Part shown: positions 1-10,699 of the stretch, piece after piece | How the letters are laid out: each line of letters opens with the position of its first letter | Numbering within the stretch: position 1 is the stretch's first letter | NCBI RefSeq assembly: GCF_021347895.1 | Contig: NC_067120.1 | Coordinates: forward strand, 18,709,361-18,773,360 | Source of the DNA: Acanthochromis polyacanthus | Taxonomy: Eukaryota > Chordata > Actinopteri > Pomacentridae | Reading direction: 5' to 3' | DNA: 64,000 nt | The notes under the pieces: model-generated | The model's database searches: none | Told to the model about the DNA's origin: nothing | The model's input: the letters and a program-made list of their open reading frames with translations, nothing else | Position numbers and translations under genes: made by a program

Positions 1-307
1 AACGAACTGCGCATGTCAAAGTGATAACGAGAGTCAATGGGGAAAGATGAGTGCGCCCCGGCCATATACCTATGTCCACTATTAGTAATTGTAGACAACG
101 TCGGGCGTTTGTAATCTGACTTTTTATTACAAATCATACATTTTAGTAACTCTCTACAGGCTCTATTATCCATGTTGCTTGTTAAAAACATAGGATATAC
201 ATGTAAATGTAATTTGAAAAACGTTTCATTAAAGGAAGGGCTGTGACTCTACATGATGTGACAGTGGGGGCGACGTCCTAGCGCCCTCTATTGACCAGCC
301 GCCCCTG
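1..307. other. Unassigned sequence left of IFITM copy A
   Basis: No coding exon is recognisable here. Homology between the introns of IFITM copies A and B stops at about 308. The missing second exon of copy A should lie in this stretch if the gene were the same size as copy B, but nothing like it is present. The sequence may be an inserted repeat or the far side of a duplication breakpoint. Confidence 0.4.
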
Positions 308-573
308 GTCTGTACACTGTTATGTCTAAAAACATGTAAAATGTTCAATTACAATATTTCTCATTGCTCACCTATCTTTCTTCTGAATAGTGCTTATCAT
401 GGCCTTCAGGATTTCTTTACTTGTTAGCAAAACTGTTGGAAAAACCTTCTGCTGGAAGAGCTATCTTTTCCCACTAACTCTATCCTATCAGTGCAAGAAC
501 TGATATTTTAGTTTTTAAAAAATTGCAACAAAGAGGAGTTTATGGATAATTAAGTGACATGGATTATATTGTA

Positions 574-640
574 GGCTCCAGCACCCCCACGACCCTAGTG
601 AGGATAAAGTGGTGTATAGAGAATGGATGGAGAGAATGGA
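574..640 (+). mobile_element. 5'-truncated L2-type LINE/SINE tail with target-site duplication
   Basis: About 67 bp reads like the 3' tail of fish L2-type elements (GGCTCCAGCACCCCC, then GACCCTAGTGAGGATAAAG, then ATGGATGG repeats). It is flanked by a 14-bp direct repeat, TGGATTATATTGTA, at 560-573 and 641-654. The equivalent intron position of copy B (about 24080-24105) has one copy of that 14-mer and no insert. This is direct evidence of a retrotransposed insertion after the A/B duplication. Confidence 0.85.
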
Positions 641-737
641 TGGATTATATTGTAAGGTGTTCCTCTTTTTCTTTCCTTTTTAATGTGCAATAAGAGAAGT
701 TTGGCACATGAGAGATGAAACTGCCAAGACAATCCCA

Positions 738-930
738 ACTTTATTTATTTTTATTATTTTCTAAATTGTACACTAATGCTGAAAGTGATCATTTTTTTGT
801 TTCCAACATTATTTGATATGTATGCTTTTATAGTTTTGATGTCTTCAGTATTAATCTACAGTCTATAAAAAAATTCGGTCAAAAAACCATTGAATCAGAA
901 GCTGTGTCCAAACTTTTGACCGATAGTGTA
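738..930. mobile_element. Tc1-type MITE remnant in IFITM copy A intron
   Basis: This non-coding remnant ends in AACTTTTGACCGATAGTGTA, resembling the terminal inverted repeat of the MITE at 43.2 kb and the Tc1 relic at 61 kb. The left terminus is missing. The same remnant sits at the same place in copy B (about 24189-24380) but is absent from copy C. It ends about 7 nt from the exon 1 splice donor. Confidence 0.7.
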
Positions 931-937
931 AACTCAC

Positions 938-1141
938 CTTGACGGAGTGGATGAGAGCTGCCAGTCCGAGGCAACAAGGGTTCAGGTAGACTAAGCTGAA
1001 GATGGACCAGATGATGTGGTCCTTTGGGGGCTCTGCGATGATGTTCACAGTGGTGTGCTGAACCATTCCAGGGCCTTCAGGCTGTCCATACGGCACCCCC
1101 TGCAGTGGAACAGAAGCACTCGAGTAACCTTGAGGATTCAT
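938..1141 (-). CDS. IFITM-like (CD225/dispanin) copy A, exon 1 only
   Basis: The exon encodes 68 residues from ATG at 1141 to a GTGAGT donor after 938. It contains a Pro/Gly-rich N-terminus, a central TVNIIAEPP segment, and the first hydrophobic region of the CD225 domain ending NPCCLGLAALIHSVK. The adjacent cysteines are the conserved palmitoylation pair of the IFITM family. The reading frame is intact and very close to copies B and C. The partner exon, which would begin ARDRKMVGD, is not in the window: intron homology to copy B stops at 308, about 120 bp before exon 2 would be expected. It is therefore either a truncated duplicate or a gene whose second exon has been pushed beyond the left edge. 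IFITM proteins are membrane proteins that restrict entry of enveloped viruses. An antiviral role here is inferred from family only. Confidence 0.65.
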
Positions 1142-1218
1142 CGCTCTGAGCTCAGCTGTAGTTCAAAATAGAGTGTGCAGAAATCTGTTGAAGAATGATG
1201 TGTGACTGCAAGTGTTGA

Positions 1219-1232
1219 TTCCCTTTTAAGGG
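1219..1232 (-). promoter_or_regulatory. Possible TATA-like element upstream of IFITM copy A
   Basis: The minus strand reads CTTAAAAGGG about 80-90 nt upstream of the ATG. Copy B has the near-identical motif GTTAAAAGGG at the same distance (24671-24680). I saw no convincing interferon-stimulated response element near either copy. The assignment rests on position and on conservation between duplicates only. Confidence 0.3.
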
Positions 1233-1654
1233 TGTTGGGCTGGGCAGAAGAACCAGTTGCGCAAAAGCAATTGTAACACACTTGTGGTGTCTTTGGTAAA
1301 AACAAACAAACAAAAAAAGCATTTGTAATACAGGAAGTCTTGCAAGATAAAATTCATTTAACTGTCAAATTTCTTGCGGTAAACCTGCAAAAGAAGTAGC
1401 AGTCTGATGGGAAGTCATTGTCTGAACAGGATCCTCAGAAGTATAACTGGATCAGCGTGGAACCAACGGCAGAAATTAACACATTTTAGTGAACTGTAAA
1501 GCCCAGCACCAGTGAGCAAGAGGCTCCCCCATGAAGGATCACGTCTGTTGTGGTGCCATTTGAACAAACTCCACATTGAGATAAAATCTGTAAAATATAC
1601 ACAATTTAAATTACTGTGCAACACAATAACAATGTGGAAAACACTATCAGTATG

Positions 1655-3293
<1,639 letters not shown>

Positions 3294-3405
3294 TATAACC
3301 ATGAAACCATGAACAATGACACTGTTAAGAAACATGGATTTCATTACAGAGTCAGTCATTCACATTTGACTACAGACAGCAGTTAAGGAAAGACAGATGA
3401 GTTTC
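3294..3405. repeat. End of the block duplicated between IFITM copies A and B
   Basis: Beyond the Tc1 insertion, the sequence resumes homology with copy B (25036-25147), including GTTAAGAAACATGGATTTCA. Homology stops near 3405. The shared block therefore runs from 308 to 3405 here (minus inserts) and from about 23846 to 25147 in copy B. Confidence 0.8.
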
Positions 3406-3779
3406 TTACTCCATGTAGGTTTCCCAGAGACTATGGGTTGAGGTGGAAGTGGGAAGTAGATCTGAGGGGTCTGCTGCAAATTATGAGTGGCAAAAACTAA
3501 ATTTGCTGGTGGATTCCATTAAAGTCCTAATAAATGATAATAAAGTGTGATACTAAAAGTTTGTGGTGCTAAAAATCTCAAAGTAAAGATATCAAGTTGG
3601 AAGTTGGAAGGAGGTAGATAAAAGTTGATCTTCCTTCATTTCTCTGGAGGCGACTCCATGGATTGTAGGGATGCTGGTTCAAGACCTGCTCTTCTAGTCG
3701 TCTTCCTTCTAGTCTCTGTAAAAAGTCACTCCATCCTCGCCAACTTCAACACCTCTTCATGACAACTTGTTCTGCCTCC

Positions 3780-3960
3780 GACCTGGTGGAAACTCGAGAA
3801 ACTCGGGAAAATTCGTCGAGACTCAGATTTTCGAAAAACTCGTCGGGTGGGGGAAGGTGTGGTGGGCGGTGGGTGGGGGAGTAGAGGTGGGTGGCCGCCA
3901 CCCACCTCCCCTCCCACTCTCCATCCCGACTCCACCCAGACTCTGCCTTGGCTCCACCCA
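3780..3960. repeat. CTCG-rich tract, G-rich run and perfect hairpin
   Basis: Repeated ACTCG-type motifs (3790-3845) lead into a G-rich run with many GGTGGG and GGGGG clusters (3844-3894). This is followed by a C-rich run. The junction is a perfect inverted repeat: AGGTGGGTGG at 3885-3894 and its complement at 3898-3907, with a 3-nt loop. The run could form a G-quadruplex or hairpin. No gene is visible between 3406 and 4028. Confidence 0.6.
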
Positions 3961-4027
3961 TGTGGTCACTTTATTAGGAACAGAAACTACAAGGACAAAG
4001 GGACGACAAAATTATTTTTGCTTGTTA

Positions 4028-4096
4028 CATCTGTAGCTCAGTGAGTTAAGTGTTTGTCTATGGAGCTGCAGGTTGCTGCTTCAAGACCAGACCCTT
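4028..4096 (+). repeat. tRNA-like module (SINE head candidate)
   Basis: This stretch contains an A-box-like TAGCTCAGTGAG (4034-4045) and a B-box-like GCTTCAAGACC (about 4077-4088) at tRNA-like spacing. I could not build a convincing acceptor stem, so it is more likely a tRNA-derived repeat than a working tRNA. A second module lies in inverted orientation about 40 bp downstream. Confidence 0.5.
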
Positions 4097-4136
4097 CTTA
4101 AATTTTTTTGAAAATAACCAAAGAAAAACACCACTG

Positions 4137-4201
4137 GCAGATCTTGAACCTTTGACCTTCCACTGGGTAGTCTCTCTTCTTATCCACTGAACTACTCACT
4201 C
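4137..4201 (-). repeat. Second tRNA-like module, inverted
   Basis: Read on the minus strand, it has TAGTTCAGTGG (4184-4194) as A box and GGTTCAAGATC (4140-4150) as B box. Both fit the internal RNA polymerase III promoter consensus well. It faces the module at 4028-4096 across an A/T-rich spacer, so the pair makes an imperfect fold-back. Confidence 0.5.
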
Positions 4202-4204
4202 AGA

Positions 4205-4548
4205 AACTATTTTTTCTATTTTTGCGCATTTATCATCTATTTTTTGCTGTTTTTGTTTTTTTTTTAACTCGTGTCTCGACTCGACAGTTTTTCTTAGGGG
4301 GCTGGACTTCATCCTTTGTGCTGGAGGGTTGAACCCTCAGTTCCAAGACTTTCCAAAGCCTCCAGACCTCCCGAGTCCTCAGGACCTGAGCTTTTACACA
4401 GTCTGAGGGCTGAAATTTTCTAAGTCCCACAGTCGATCTCTGTTGGTTTGGAGTGCAGAAATTTAAGAAGTTCCTGAGTAGTTCTCTGTTGGTTTGAACT
4501 TTCTGGTTAACAGAAGCCTTAAAACTTGTGACCATGAGTCTTTACTTC
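4205..4548. other. Non-coding stretch, nothing recognised
   Basis: The sequence is T-rich and then of mixed composition, with short CTGAG and AAGTTC-like words recurring. I see no gene, and no repeat family that I can name. Confidence 0.4.
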
Positions 4549-4552
4549 ACAT

Positions 4553-4670
4553 TTAGAACACAAATATGAGTTCTTCTCAGACCTTCACCTGTGGGTTCTT
4601 TAGAAATCCTGAACAAACTTTGATTCTCTTCACTGAACAGTAAAGTTTGTGGAGATCAGAAGGTAAAACC
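4553..4670. repeat. About 118-bp repeat, copy 1
   Basis: The segment runs from ACAAATATGAG through TTCTTTAGAAATCCTGAACA to GGAGATCAGAAGGTAA. It is nearly identical to 12945-13056 in the same orientation, 8.4 kb away. The L1-like element and the G-rich block lie between the two copies. The family is not identified. Confidence 0.75.
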
Positions 4671-4921
4671 ACAAACAGGAGAGGAGAATGCTGTGACTCT
4701 CGCGAGACTGCCAGTGAGATTTCGGAATACAACATGGCGGCGCCCTGCTGCTGAAATAGAATTCACTAGTCTTAGCTCTTTCTCTAAACAAAATTAAATT
4801 TAATCACCGCATTACTTGCATTCAATTATTGATATTTCCTTACTCGAACTGCGGATTTGGAGCACCACCCACCGTGGAGGACCTCGAGCGATTTATCGAC
4901 GGATATTTTTACAACTGCGTC

Positions 4922-5563
4922 ATGGAAGACCCGAACCGCGACAATCCGTCTAAAAAGAGGAAAAACGATTCCTCGACTGATACGGACGACCTAGCTACAA
5001 CGGACGTCCCGGTTGATGTCCTGGAGTCTATAAATAAAAAGCTAGATGTTCTCAGCGTCCTCCGCGACGAAATTCGAGACCTGAAGGTAAGTTTGGAGAA
5101 CGCCTATCAACAGGTAAGTGAGCTTCAACTTGATAACGCGGAACTACGTTCCAACTTTTCTGCAGTTACAACCGAGTTGGAAACAATTAAAAGGGAGAAT
5201 AAAGCGCTTAAAGAGACTGTACTGGATGTCCAATCCCGTAGTATGCGGGACAATTTAATATTTTCAGGAATCTCTGAAAGCACCACAGATAATCCGGAGG
5301 CAGAAATTAAGAAATTTATGACAACGGCTTTAAAAATTCCCCAGGAAACGGTGAATAATATTTCCTTTCACCGCGTTCACAGGCTTGGAGCCCGTAGAGG
5401 CAATAAATCCCGTCCTATTATCGCTAAATTCGAACATTTTAAACAGAAAGAATTAGTTAAAAGTAAAGGACGGGAGCTTAAAGGGACCTCTTTCGGAATG
5501 AACGATCAATTCCCGAGAGAGATCAACGAGCGGCGGAAGGTACTGTTTCCCATACTGAAATAG
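4922..5563 (+). pseudogene. L1-like ORF1 protein with premature stop
   Basis: ORF1 proteins are RNA-binding trimers that package LINE RNA. From ATG at 4922 the frame gives 213 residues: a charged N-terminus with a KKRKND basic cluster, a coiled coil at about residues 34-105, an RRM-like domain from about 109 (MRDNLIFSGI), and the start of the C-terminal domain (FPREINERRK). It stops at TAG 5561-5563. The same frame then stays open for another 32 codons to TGA at 5660-5662, and those codons resemble the usual ORF1 tail. A single nonsense change is the simplest explanation. The frame is also open upstream of 4922 but has no ATG there. The copy is therefore probably not able to move by itself. 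Confidence 0.8.
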
Positions 5564-5717
5564 AGCAGACAGAAGGGTAAACGGTCTACTTTGGTTGTAG
5601 ATAAACTTTATATCGACGGCCACCTGTACCGGGACCCCAATACCACTCCCTGGCTGTTCTGATCAGTATGGTGAAACGAAAGAGCTTTGTTTATTTATTA
5701 TAAAATAATGCATATAT

Positions 5718-5770
5718 TGTGTGTGTGTATGTATATATATATATATATATATATAGGTATGTATATATGT
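5718..5770. repeat. TG/TA microsatellite in the L1 inter-ORF spacer
   Basis: A short GT run is followed by about 12 TA units and irregular TATG repeats. It lies between ORF1 and ORF2 of the L1-like element, and accounts for the open but meaningless reading frame there. Confidence 0.85.
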
Positions 5771-6149
5771 ATATGTATTTAATCTCACTATGGCTACTTA
5801 TAATAATGGCTCACTGTTTTATGTTTGACCCCCTTCTGTTTACCTTTTTGTCTACCTCCCCTCCCTCTGCTTCCCCTAACCACCTAAACTCACACCTCCC
5901 CTCTCCCCCCACACAAACTCCCTATGTAAATCTTTTGTGTGTTATATATGTCGAGGCACCAGTGTTCTTTGCTTTTTTGTGCTCACGTTTGACATGTTTT
6001 ACAGTCTTGTTATCCACATCCATCATAGATTTAAACCCTGCTATACACCCATCCAACGTTATCAGCAGACTGAGTTTATTTCATAACATACCAATACCAG
6101 TAAGCAGCTCACATAGATATACATCCAAGGCTGAACTTAAACAGTCTAT

Positions 6150-9100
6150 ATGCATAAACTAACTCTGGTCTCCTGGAATGTGTGTGGCACTCGCTCACAG
6201 GCAAAAAGAATAAAAATTTTAGACCATTTTTCAAAATTAAAAGCAGACATTTGTCTCCTACAAGAAACCCACCTACAAAAATCTGAAGAAAAATCACTTA
6301 CTGGCATAAAGTTCAATCAGGTTTATTCTGCCTCTTATAACAGTAGACAAAGAGGAGTCTCTATACTTATTCATAAGAGGCTACTTTTTACTTTAAGTGA
6401 CATAATAGTTGACTCAGAAGGCAGATACATTATTATCCAGGCAACTATATTCAATAAAGAATATACTATTGGGAATTTGTACGCCCCTAATAATGATGAT
6501 CCGGCCTTTTTTCATTCATTTTTTTCTCAACTATCTGATTTAACAGCAAACTCAACTGTTATCATTGGAGGAGACTTCAACACAGTCCTAAATCCATTAG
6601 TAGATCGCTCCAATAACACAACACGTACAAGGCAATCACAATCTGCCAAAGTAATAGAGGAATATATGGATGATTTTGGCCTTGGCGACAGCTGGAGACT
6701 AAAAAATCCAACAAAGAAGGAATTCACCTTCCATTCCTCGGTGCATCGATCATTTTCAAGAATCGATTTTTTTCTTACAAATAATTGTATTACCGAGAAA
6801 GCTTCTACAAGAATACACCCTATTATTATCAGCGACCATGCACCAGTCTCCCTGTCCTTACAAACTGACCTCACCTTTAAACCACCTTCGACATGGCGTT
6901 TTAACATCTCGCTGTTAAAAGATGAAGAGTTCGATAAGATCATAAGGAGAGAGTGGGCAGACTATCTGGAAATGAATGACTCCCCAAACTCATCTCCATC
7001 TTTACTCTGGGAAGCAGGGAAAGCAGTACTTAGAGGTAAAATTATATCATATTCATCTTATAAAAAGAAACAAGATCAAAAATTAGAAAGAGATCTAGAA
7101 GATAAAATTAAACAACTAACTGATGAATATACAACAAACCCAAATAATCAGATATGGACTGAATTACAAAATACAAAAATACAGCTAGATGAGATGTTAT
7201 CCAAAAGGACCGAGTTTATAATACAACAACTGAGATACAACAACTTTGAGCATAATAACAAATCAGGCAAATTTCTTGCAAACCAACTCCAACGCAATCG
7301 GGAAAAATCTCTCATAACAGCGATAAAAGGGACAACTGGTGAGTATACGCAATCGCCAGAAGAAATTAATCATATTTTCTACAATTATTATTGGAATCTG
7401 TATTCAGAAAATAACAAACCCAACCCTGAGCATATCGAGGCATTTCTCAGTAGTTTAAATATGCCTCAGTTATCTACTGAACATAAAAATATCCTAGATG
7501 CTCCACTGTCCATAAATGAGCTGTCCAGTGCTCTAGACAGTATGCCTAATGGTAAGGCACCAGGTCCAGACGGTTTTCCGGCCGAATTTCTGAAGCACTT
7601 CTGGTCAATGCTGGCTCCACTGTTTTTTAGATTAGTAACAGAAATTAAAACCAGCGGTCACATACGGCCTCACATGAACACAGCAGCAATTAAACTTTTA
7701 TTAAAACCAGATAAAGACCCGACCCTTCCGTCAAGTTATCGCCCGATATCACTAATTAACACCGACATTAAAATTATTGCAAAGGCCTTGGCATCTAGAC
7801 TAGAGACAGTAATTTCAACAATTATTCATAATGATCAAACCGGCTTTATTAAAGGTCAACACTCTACCAACAATGTAAGAAGGCTCTTAAATTTGATTAA
7901 CATGTCACAGCAGCAGGACAAAAAGGCAGTTATTATATCGTTGGATGCAGAAAAAGCCTTTGACAAAGTTAACTGGTCCTTCCTCTTTGCTGTTCTAAAT
8001 AAGCTTGGCTTTGGAGAGTCATTTATTCACTGGGTATCAGCACTATATGATTCTCCTAAAGCGACTGTCACCACTAATGGAATCGCCTCAAAGACTTTCA
8101 CCTTACAGAGAGGCACCAGACAGGGCTGTCCACTCTCTCCTTTGTTATTTGCGATATTCATTGAGCCGTTGGCAACAGCTGTGCGCCAGGATGTCAGGAT
8201 CCAAGGAATCCGCTCTGGGGCAACAGAACACAAAATTAATTTATACGCAGATGATATATTACTTTATTTAGAAGAACCGGCTATTTCATTAAGGGAAGTA
8301 TTTAATTTAATAACTAAATTTTCAGAGTTATCAGATTATTCCATAAATTGGACAAAATCAACATTACTTCCGATCACAGAAAATTCATGGAGTCCTGCAG
8401 ACCAGGACCCTCACTACTCTTTCCCTACAGGCAACTTAAAATACTTAGGCATAAAAATTTCACCTAAATTATCTGAATCAGCTCACTTAAATTTTTCCCC
8501 ATTACTGGATAACATCATCAATGACCTACAGCGCTGGAACAATCTCCCTATATCTCTTATGGGACGAATAGCTACTATCAAAATGAAAATCCTACCAAAA
8601 ATAAATTACTTCTTTGCAATGATTCCATTCAAACCAACGTCCAACTGGTTCCAGTCGCTGGACTCGGCTATCACAAAATTCTACTGGAATAATAAAAAAG
8701 CAAAAATCAGTCTATCTACTCTTCAGAAAAGTAAAGCCGAAGGAGGTTTAGAAGCACCAAATTTTATGCATTATTATTTAGCTAACCAGCTACAATATCT
8801 TATTCTATGGACACAGCCTACCGGAGATACCAACTGTTGGTTAGAATTAGAACAGAAGGATTGCAATAGCATCAAACTTTCAGACATACTCTTTATTACA
8901 ACATCCATCAAACGACATAACTGTTTTAAAAACCCAATGATTTCCTCCACCTTGACTGCTTGGTGGAAGGCATTAGAAATTGCAAACTCTAAATTGGAGC
9001 CCTGTAAGTTTTCTCCCATTTGGTACAACCTTGATTTTCAAGTTAACAATCAGCCGCTCCATTTAGCTGTTTGGGAGCAGAATGGAATCACACATCTCCA

Positions 9101-9929
9101 CCACCTCTTTTCAGATAATACGTTCATGTCATATACAAACTTGCTTCAAAAATACAAAATAAAAAACGGGAATTCTTTAAATTATCTTCAAGTTAAAAAT
9201 ATTATTAAGAAAAGAATCCCAACACTTCAAAGCACGCTCCGGCCGCCGGCATTAGCTGAAGCAATCATAAAGCTTTCTCCGACAACAACTAAAACCCTCT
9301 CTAAAATATATAAGTTACTCTTAAGCACTGATACAATACATTTACCCATCTCTAAATGGGAGTCAGATCTATCTATATCTCCGGAACCAGACTTCTGGAC
9401 TCAAATTTGCGATAATGCATTTAAAATGACAAAATACACAAACTTACAACTCATCCAATACAAAATCCTCCATAGAACACATATTACTCAATATATGATG
9501 AACAAAATGGGATTCTCCGACTCCGACATCTGTCTCCAGTGCTCCCAGAACACTGCTGATACTTATTTTCATGCTCTATGGCTGTGCACCCCCGTAAAAA
9601 ATTTCTGGACCAACGTCTCAGAAAAACTTTCCACAATCTTAAACTGCAGGATTCCTCTATCTCCAAGTCTGTGTTTACTCGGCGACTTAACAACAACGGA
9701 CCTACCACGCAAACAATCTCAATTCTTACTTGTAGCCCTCGCCATTGCCAAAAAAACAATCCTTGTTAACTGGAAAAATAAGCAATCTCTGAACATTAAT
9801 CTCTGGTTGAACCTCCTAATAAATCACATTTCAATGGAGAAAATCTCTCCTTCAAATAAAAATCAGTTAAATTTTATACAAACATGGTCACCATATGTTA
9901 ACTCCCTTAACTTAAACCTGGTAACCTGA
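6150..9929 (+). CDS. L1-like ORF2: endonuclease and reverse transcriptase, intact
   Basis: The 1259-residue frame runs uninterrupted from ATG at 6150 to TGA at 9927-9929. It nicks target DNA and copies the element RNA at the nick. The N-terminal APE-type endonuclease shows N10 in SWNVCG, E39 in LLQETHL, GGDFNTVL near residue 140, and SDHAPV near residue 230. The reverse transcriptase follows at about residues 460-780. It has GKAPGPDGFPAEF, YRPISLI, the DAEKAF aspartate, TRQGCPLSPLLF, the catalytic YADD near residue 698, and LKYLGIKI. A Cys/His cluster (CLQC...H...C) lies near the C-terminus, as in L1 proteins. The length matches L1 ORF2 proteins (about 1250-1280). It starts 486 nt after the truncated ORF1. 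Intact ORF2 with broken ORF1 suggests a young but defective copy. Confidence 0.95.
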   Translation: MHKLTLVSWNVCGTRSQAKRIKILDHFSKLKADICLLQETHLQKSEEKSLTGIKFNQVYSASYNSRQRGVSILIHKRLLFTLSDIIVDSEGRYIIIQATIFNKEYTIGNLYAPNNDDPAFFHSFFSQLSDLTANSTVIIGGDFNTVLNPLVDRSNNTTRTRQSQSAKVIEEYMDDFGLGDSWRLKNPTKKEFTFHSSVHRSFSRIDFFLTNNCITEKASTRIHPIIISDHAPVSLSLQTDLTFKPPSTWRFNISLLKDEEFDKIIRREWADYLEMNDSPNSSPSLLWEAGKAVLRGKIISYSSYKKKQDQKLERDLEDKIKQLTDEYTTNPNNQIWTELQNTKIQLDEMLSKRTEFIIQQLRYNNFEHNNKSGKFLANQLQRNREKSLITAIKGTTGEYTQSPEEINHIFYNYYWNLYSENNKPNPEHIEAFLSSLNMPQLSTEHKNILDAPLSINELSSALDSMPNGKAPGPDGFPAEFLKHFWSMLAPLFFRLVTEIKTSGHIRPHMNTAAIKLLLKPDKDPTLPSSYRPISLINTDIKIIAKALASRLETVISTIIHNDQTGFIKGQHSTNNVRRLLNLINMSQQQDKKAVIISLDAEKAFDKVNWSFLFAVLNKLGFGESFIHWVSALYDSPKATVTTNGIASKTFTLQRGTRQGCPLSPLLFAIFIEPLATAVRQDVRIQGIRSGATEHKINLYADDILLYLEEPAISLREVFNLITKFSELSDYSINWTKSTLLPITENSWSPADQDPHYSFPTGNLKYLGIKISPKLSESAHLNFSPLLDNIINDLQRWNNLPISLMGRIATIKMKILPKINYFFAMIPFKPTSNWFQSLDSAITKFYWNNKKAKISLSTLQKSKAEGGLEAPNFMHYYLANQLQYLILWTQPTGDTNCWLELEQKDCNSIKLSDILFITTSIKRHNCFKNPMISSTLTAWWKALEIANSKLEPCKFSPIWYNLDFQVNNQPLHLAVWEQNGITHLHHLFSDNTFMSYTNLLQKYKIKNGNSLNYLQVKNIIKKRIPTLQSTLRPPALAEAIIKLSPTTTKTLSKIYKLLLSTDTIHLPISKWESDLSISPEPDFWTQICDNAFKMTKYTNLQLIQYKILHRTHITQYMMNKMGFSDSDICLQCSQNTADTYFHALWLCTPVKNFWTNVSEKLSTILNCRIPLSPSLCLLGDLTTTDLPRKQSQFLLVALAIAKKTILVNWKNKQSLNINLWLNLLINHISMEKISPSNKNQLNFIQTWSPYVNSLNLNLVT

Positions 9930-10139
9930 CTCTGCCTGCCTGTTAGCGAGAACCACCACATCACCCCAATATATGTTGCTGCTTATGTATGTTGGCATTG
10001 TGTAACTAATGATTGTCTTCAGTTAGGAACCCAGTCGCTGTCAGCAGGATCGAGCGGGCCGTATCGACGACAACTTACAGTCAACAACTCCCCAGGATCC
10101 TCTGTCTATATGCATGAATGGCTAGCTTGGTGTTACTGC

Positions 10140-10660
10140 ATGCTTGGCTAATCTTCCAGGTGCTGTCCCCTGTGGCTCGACGTGGTTGGCCTTGTTCCCC
10201 GGGCGGCGCTCGGTTTGGGCGGGCGCCGGGTCGCCTCGGGGGCCGGGGGTCGTGGGGGGCTGGTGGCGTCCTGCGGGGTGGCTGCTTCCGTGGGGGGGCA
10301 TGGTGGGCGGTTCGGTTCGGTTCAGGTCGCCATCTGCGACTAAAAATGTCGTGGGTGGCAGCCCGGCGGTCGTCTGGGTCTGGCCCCCGGTCGGGCTGGG
10401 TCGCCTGTCGTGTTCTCTTCATGAGGGTGGCCGCTTTGTGTGGTGTCGTTGGCCTCCCGTGGTTCCCCTGGCGCTTGCGGTGGCCTGGCGGCCGTCTGGA
10501 TCGGGCGCTGCCCCCGGGTCTCTGCTGGGTCGCACTACGTCTCGGCCGTCTCCCGGTGCCCGCGGCGGGTGCTGTGCGGGGGTGTTGCCCGGGGGCTCGG
10601 GGCGGCGCTGTTCTGGCATGGCCTGTTGCTCTTTTGCTAGCTGTTGCGGTTCCGTCCTGG
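10140..10660. repeat. G/C-rich low-complexity block after the L1-like element
   Basis: The composition is strongly G-rich on the plus strand, with many CGGGC, GGGGG and GGCGG words. Overlapping open frames on both strands come from the lack of A/T-rich stop codons rather than from coding. It ends at the inverted repeat beginning at 10659. Confidence 0.7.
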
Positions 10661-10698
10661 TGGGCAGAGCTCTAGAGATAGTAAGAGTTGCGACACTC
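10659..10698 (+). repeat. Inverted repeat, left arm
   Basis: The core AGATAGTAAGAGTTGCGACA recurs in inverted orientation at 11927-11966. Both arms directly follow, in their own orientation, a G-rich block. Weaker similarity extends inward (AGTTCCAAGCACCGC here, AGTTCCAAACAGGCAGCGC in the other arm). Confidence 0.8.
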
Positions 10699-10699
10699 C

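Larger units (their letters stand above)
4680..10135 (+). mobile_element. L1-like non-LTR retrotransposon, nearly full length
   Basis: The order is 5' UTR (about 4680-4921), ORF1 (4922-5563, early stop), a 486-bp spacer with a TA microsatellite, an intact ORF2 (6150-9929), and a 3' region. This two-ORF layout, an ORF1 with coiled coil and RNA-binding domain, and an ORF2 with endonuclease plus reverse transcriptase are those of the L1 clade. The true 3' end is unclear. The G-rich stretch from 10140 to about 10660 may be part of the 3' UTR, as G-rich tracts occur in mammalian L1 3' UTRs. I found no clear target-site duplication. Confidence 0.85.

Noticed and set aside
4028..4096. A functional tRNA gene
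   Set aside because: A- and B-box-like motifs are present, but I could not pair an acceptor stem or define a convincing anticodon arm. It was recorded as a tRNA-like repeat instead.
5719..6162. 147-codon frame between L1 ORF1 and ORF2
   Set aside because: It begins in a TA microsatellite (Tyr/Ile/Val repeats) and lies in the inter-ORF spacer, with no family resemblance.
6527..6943. 138-codon minus-strand frame inside L1 ORF2
   Set aside because: It is antisense to the endonuclease domain and has no independent features.
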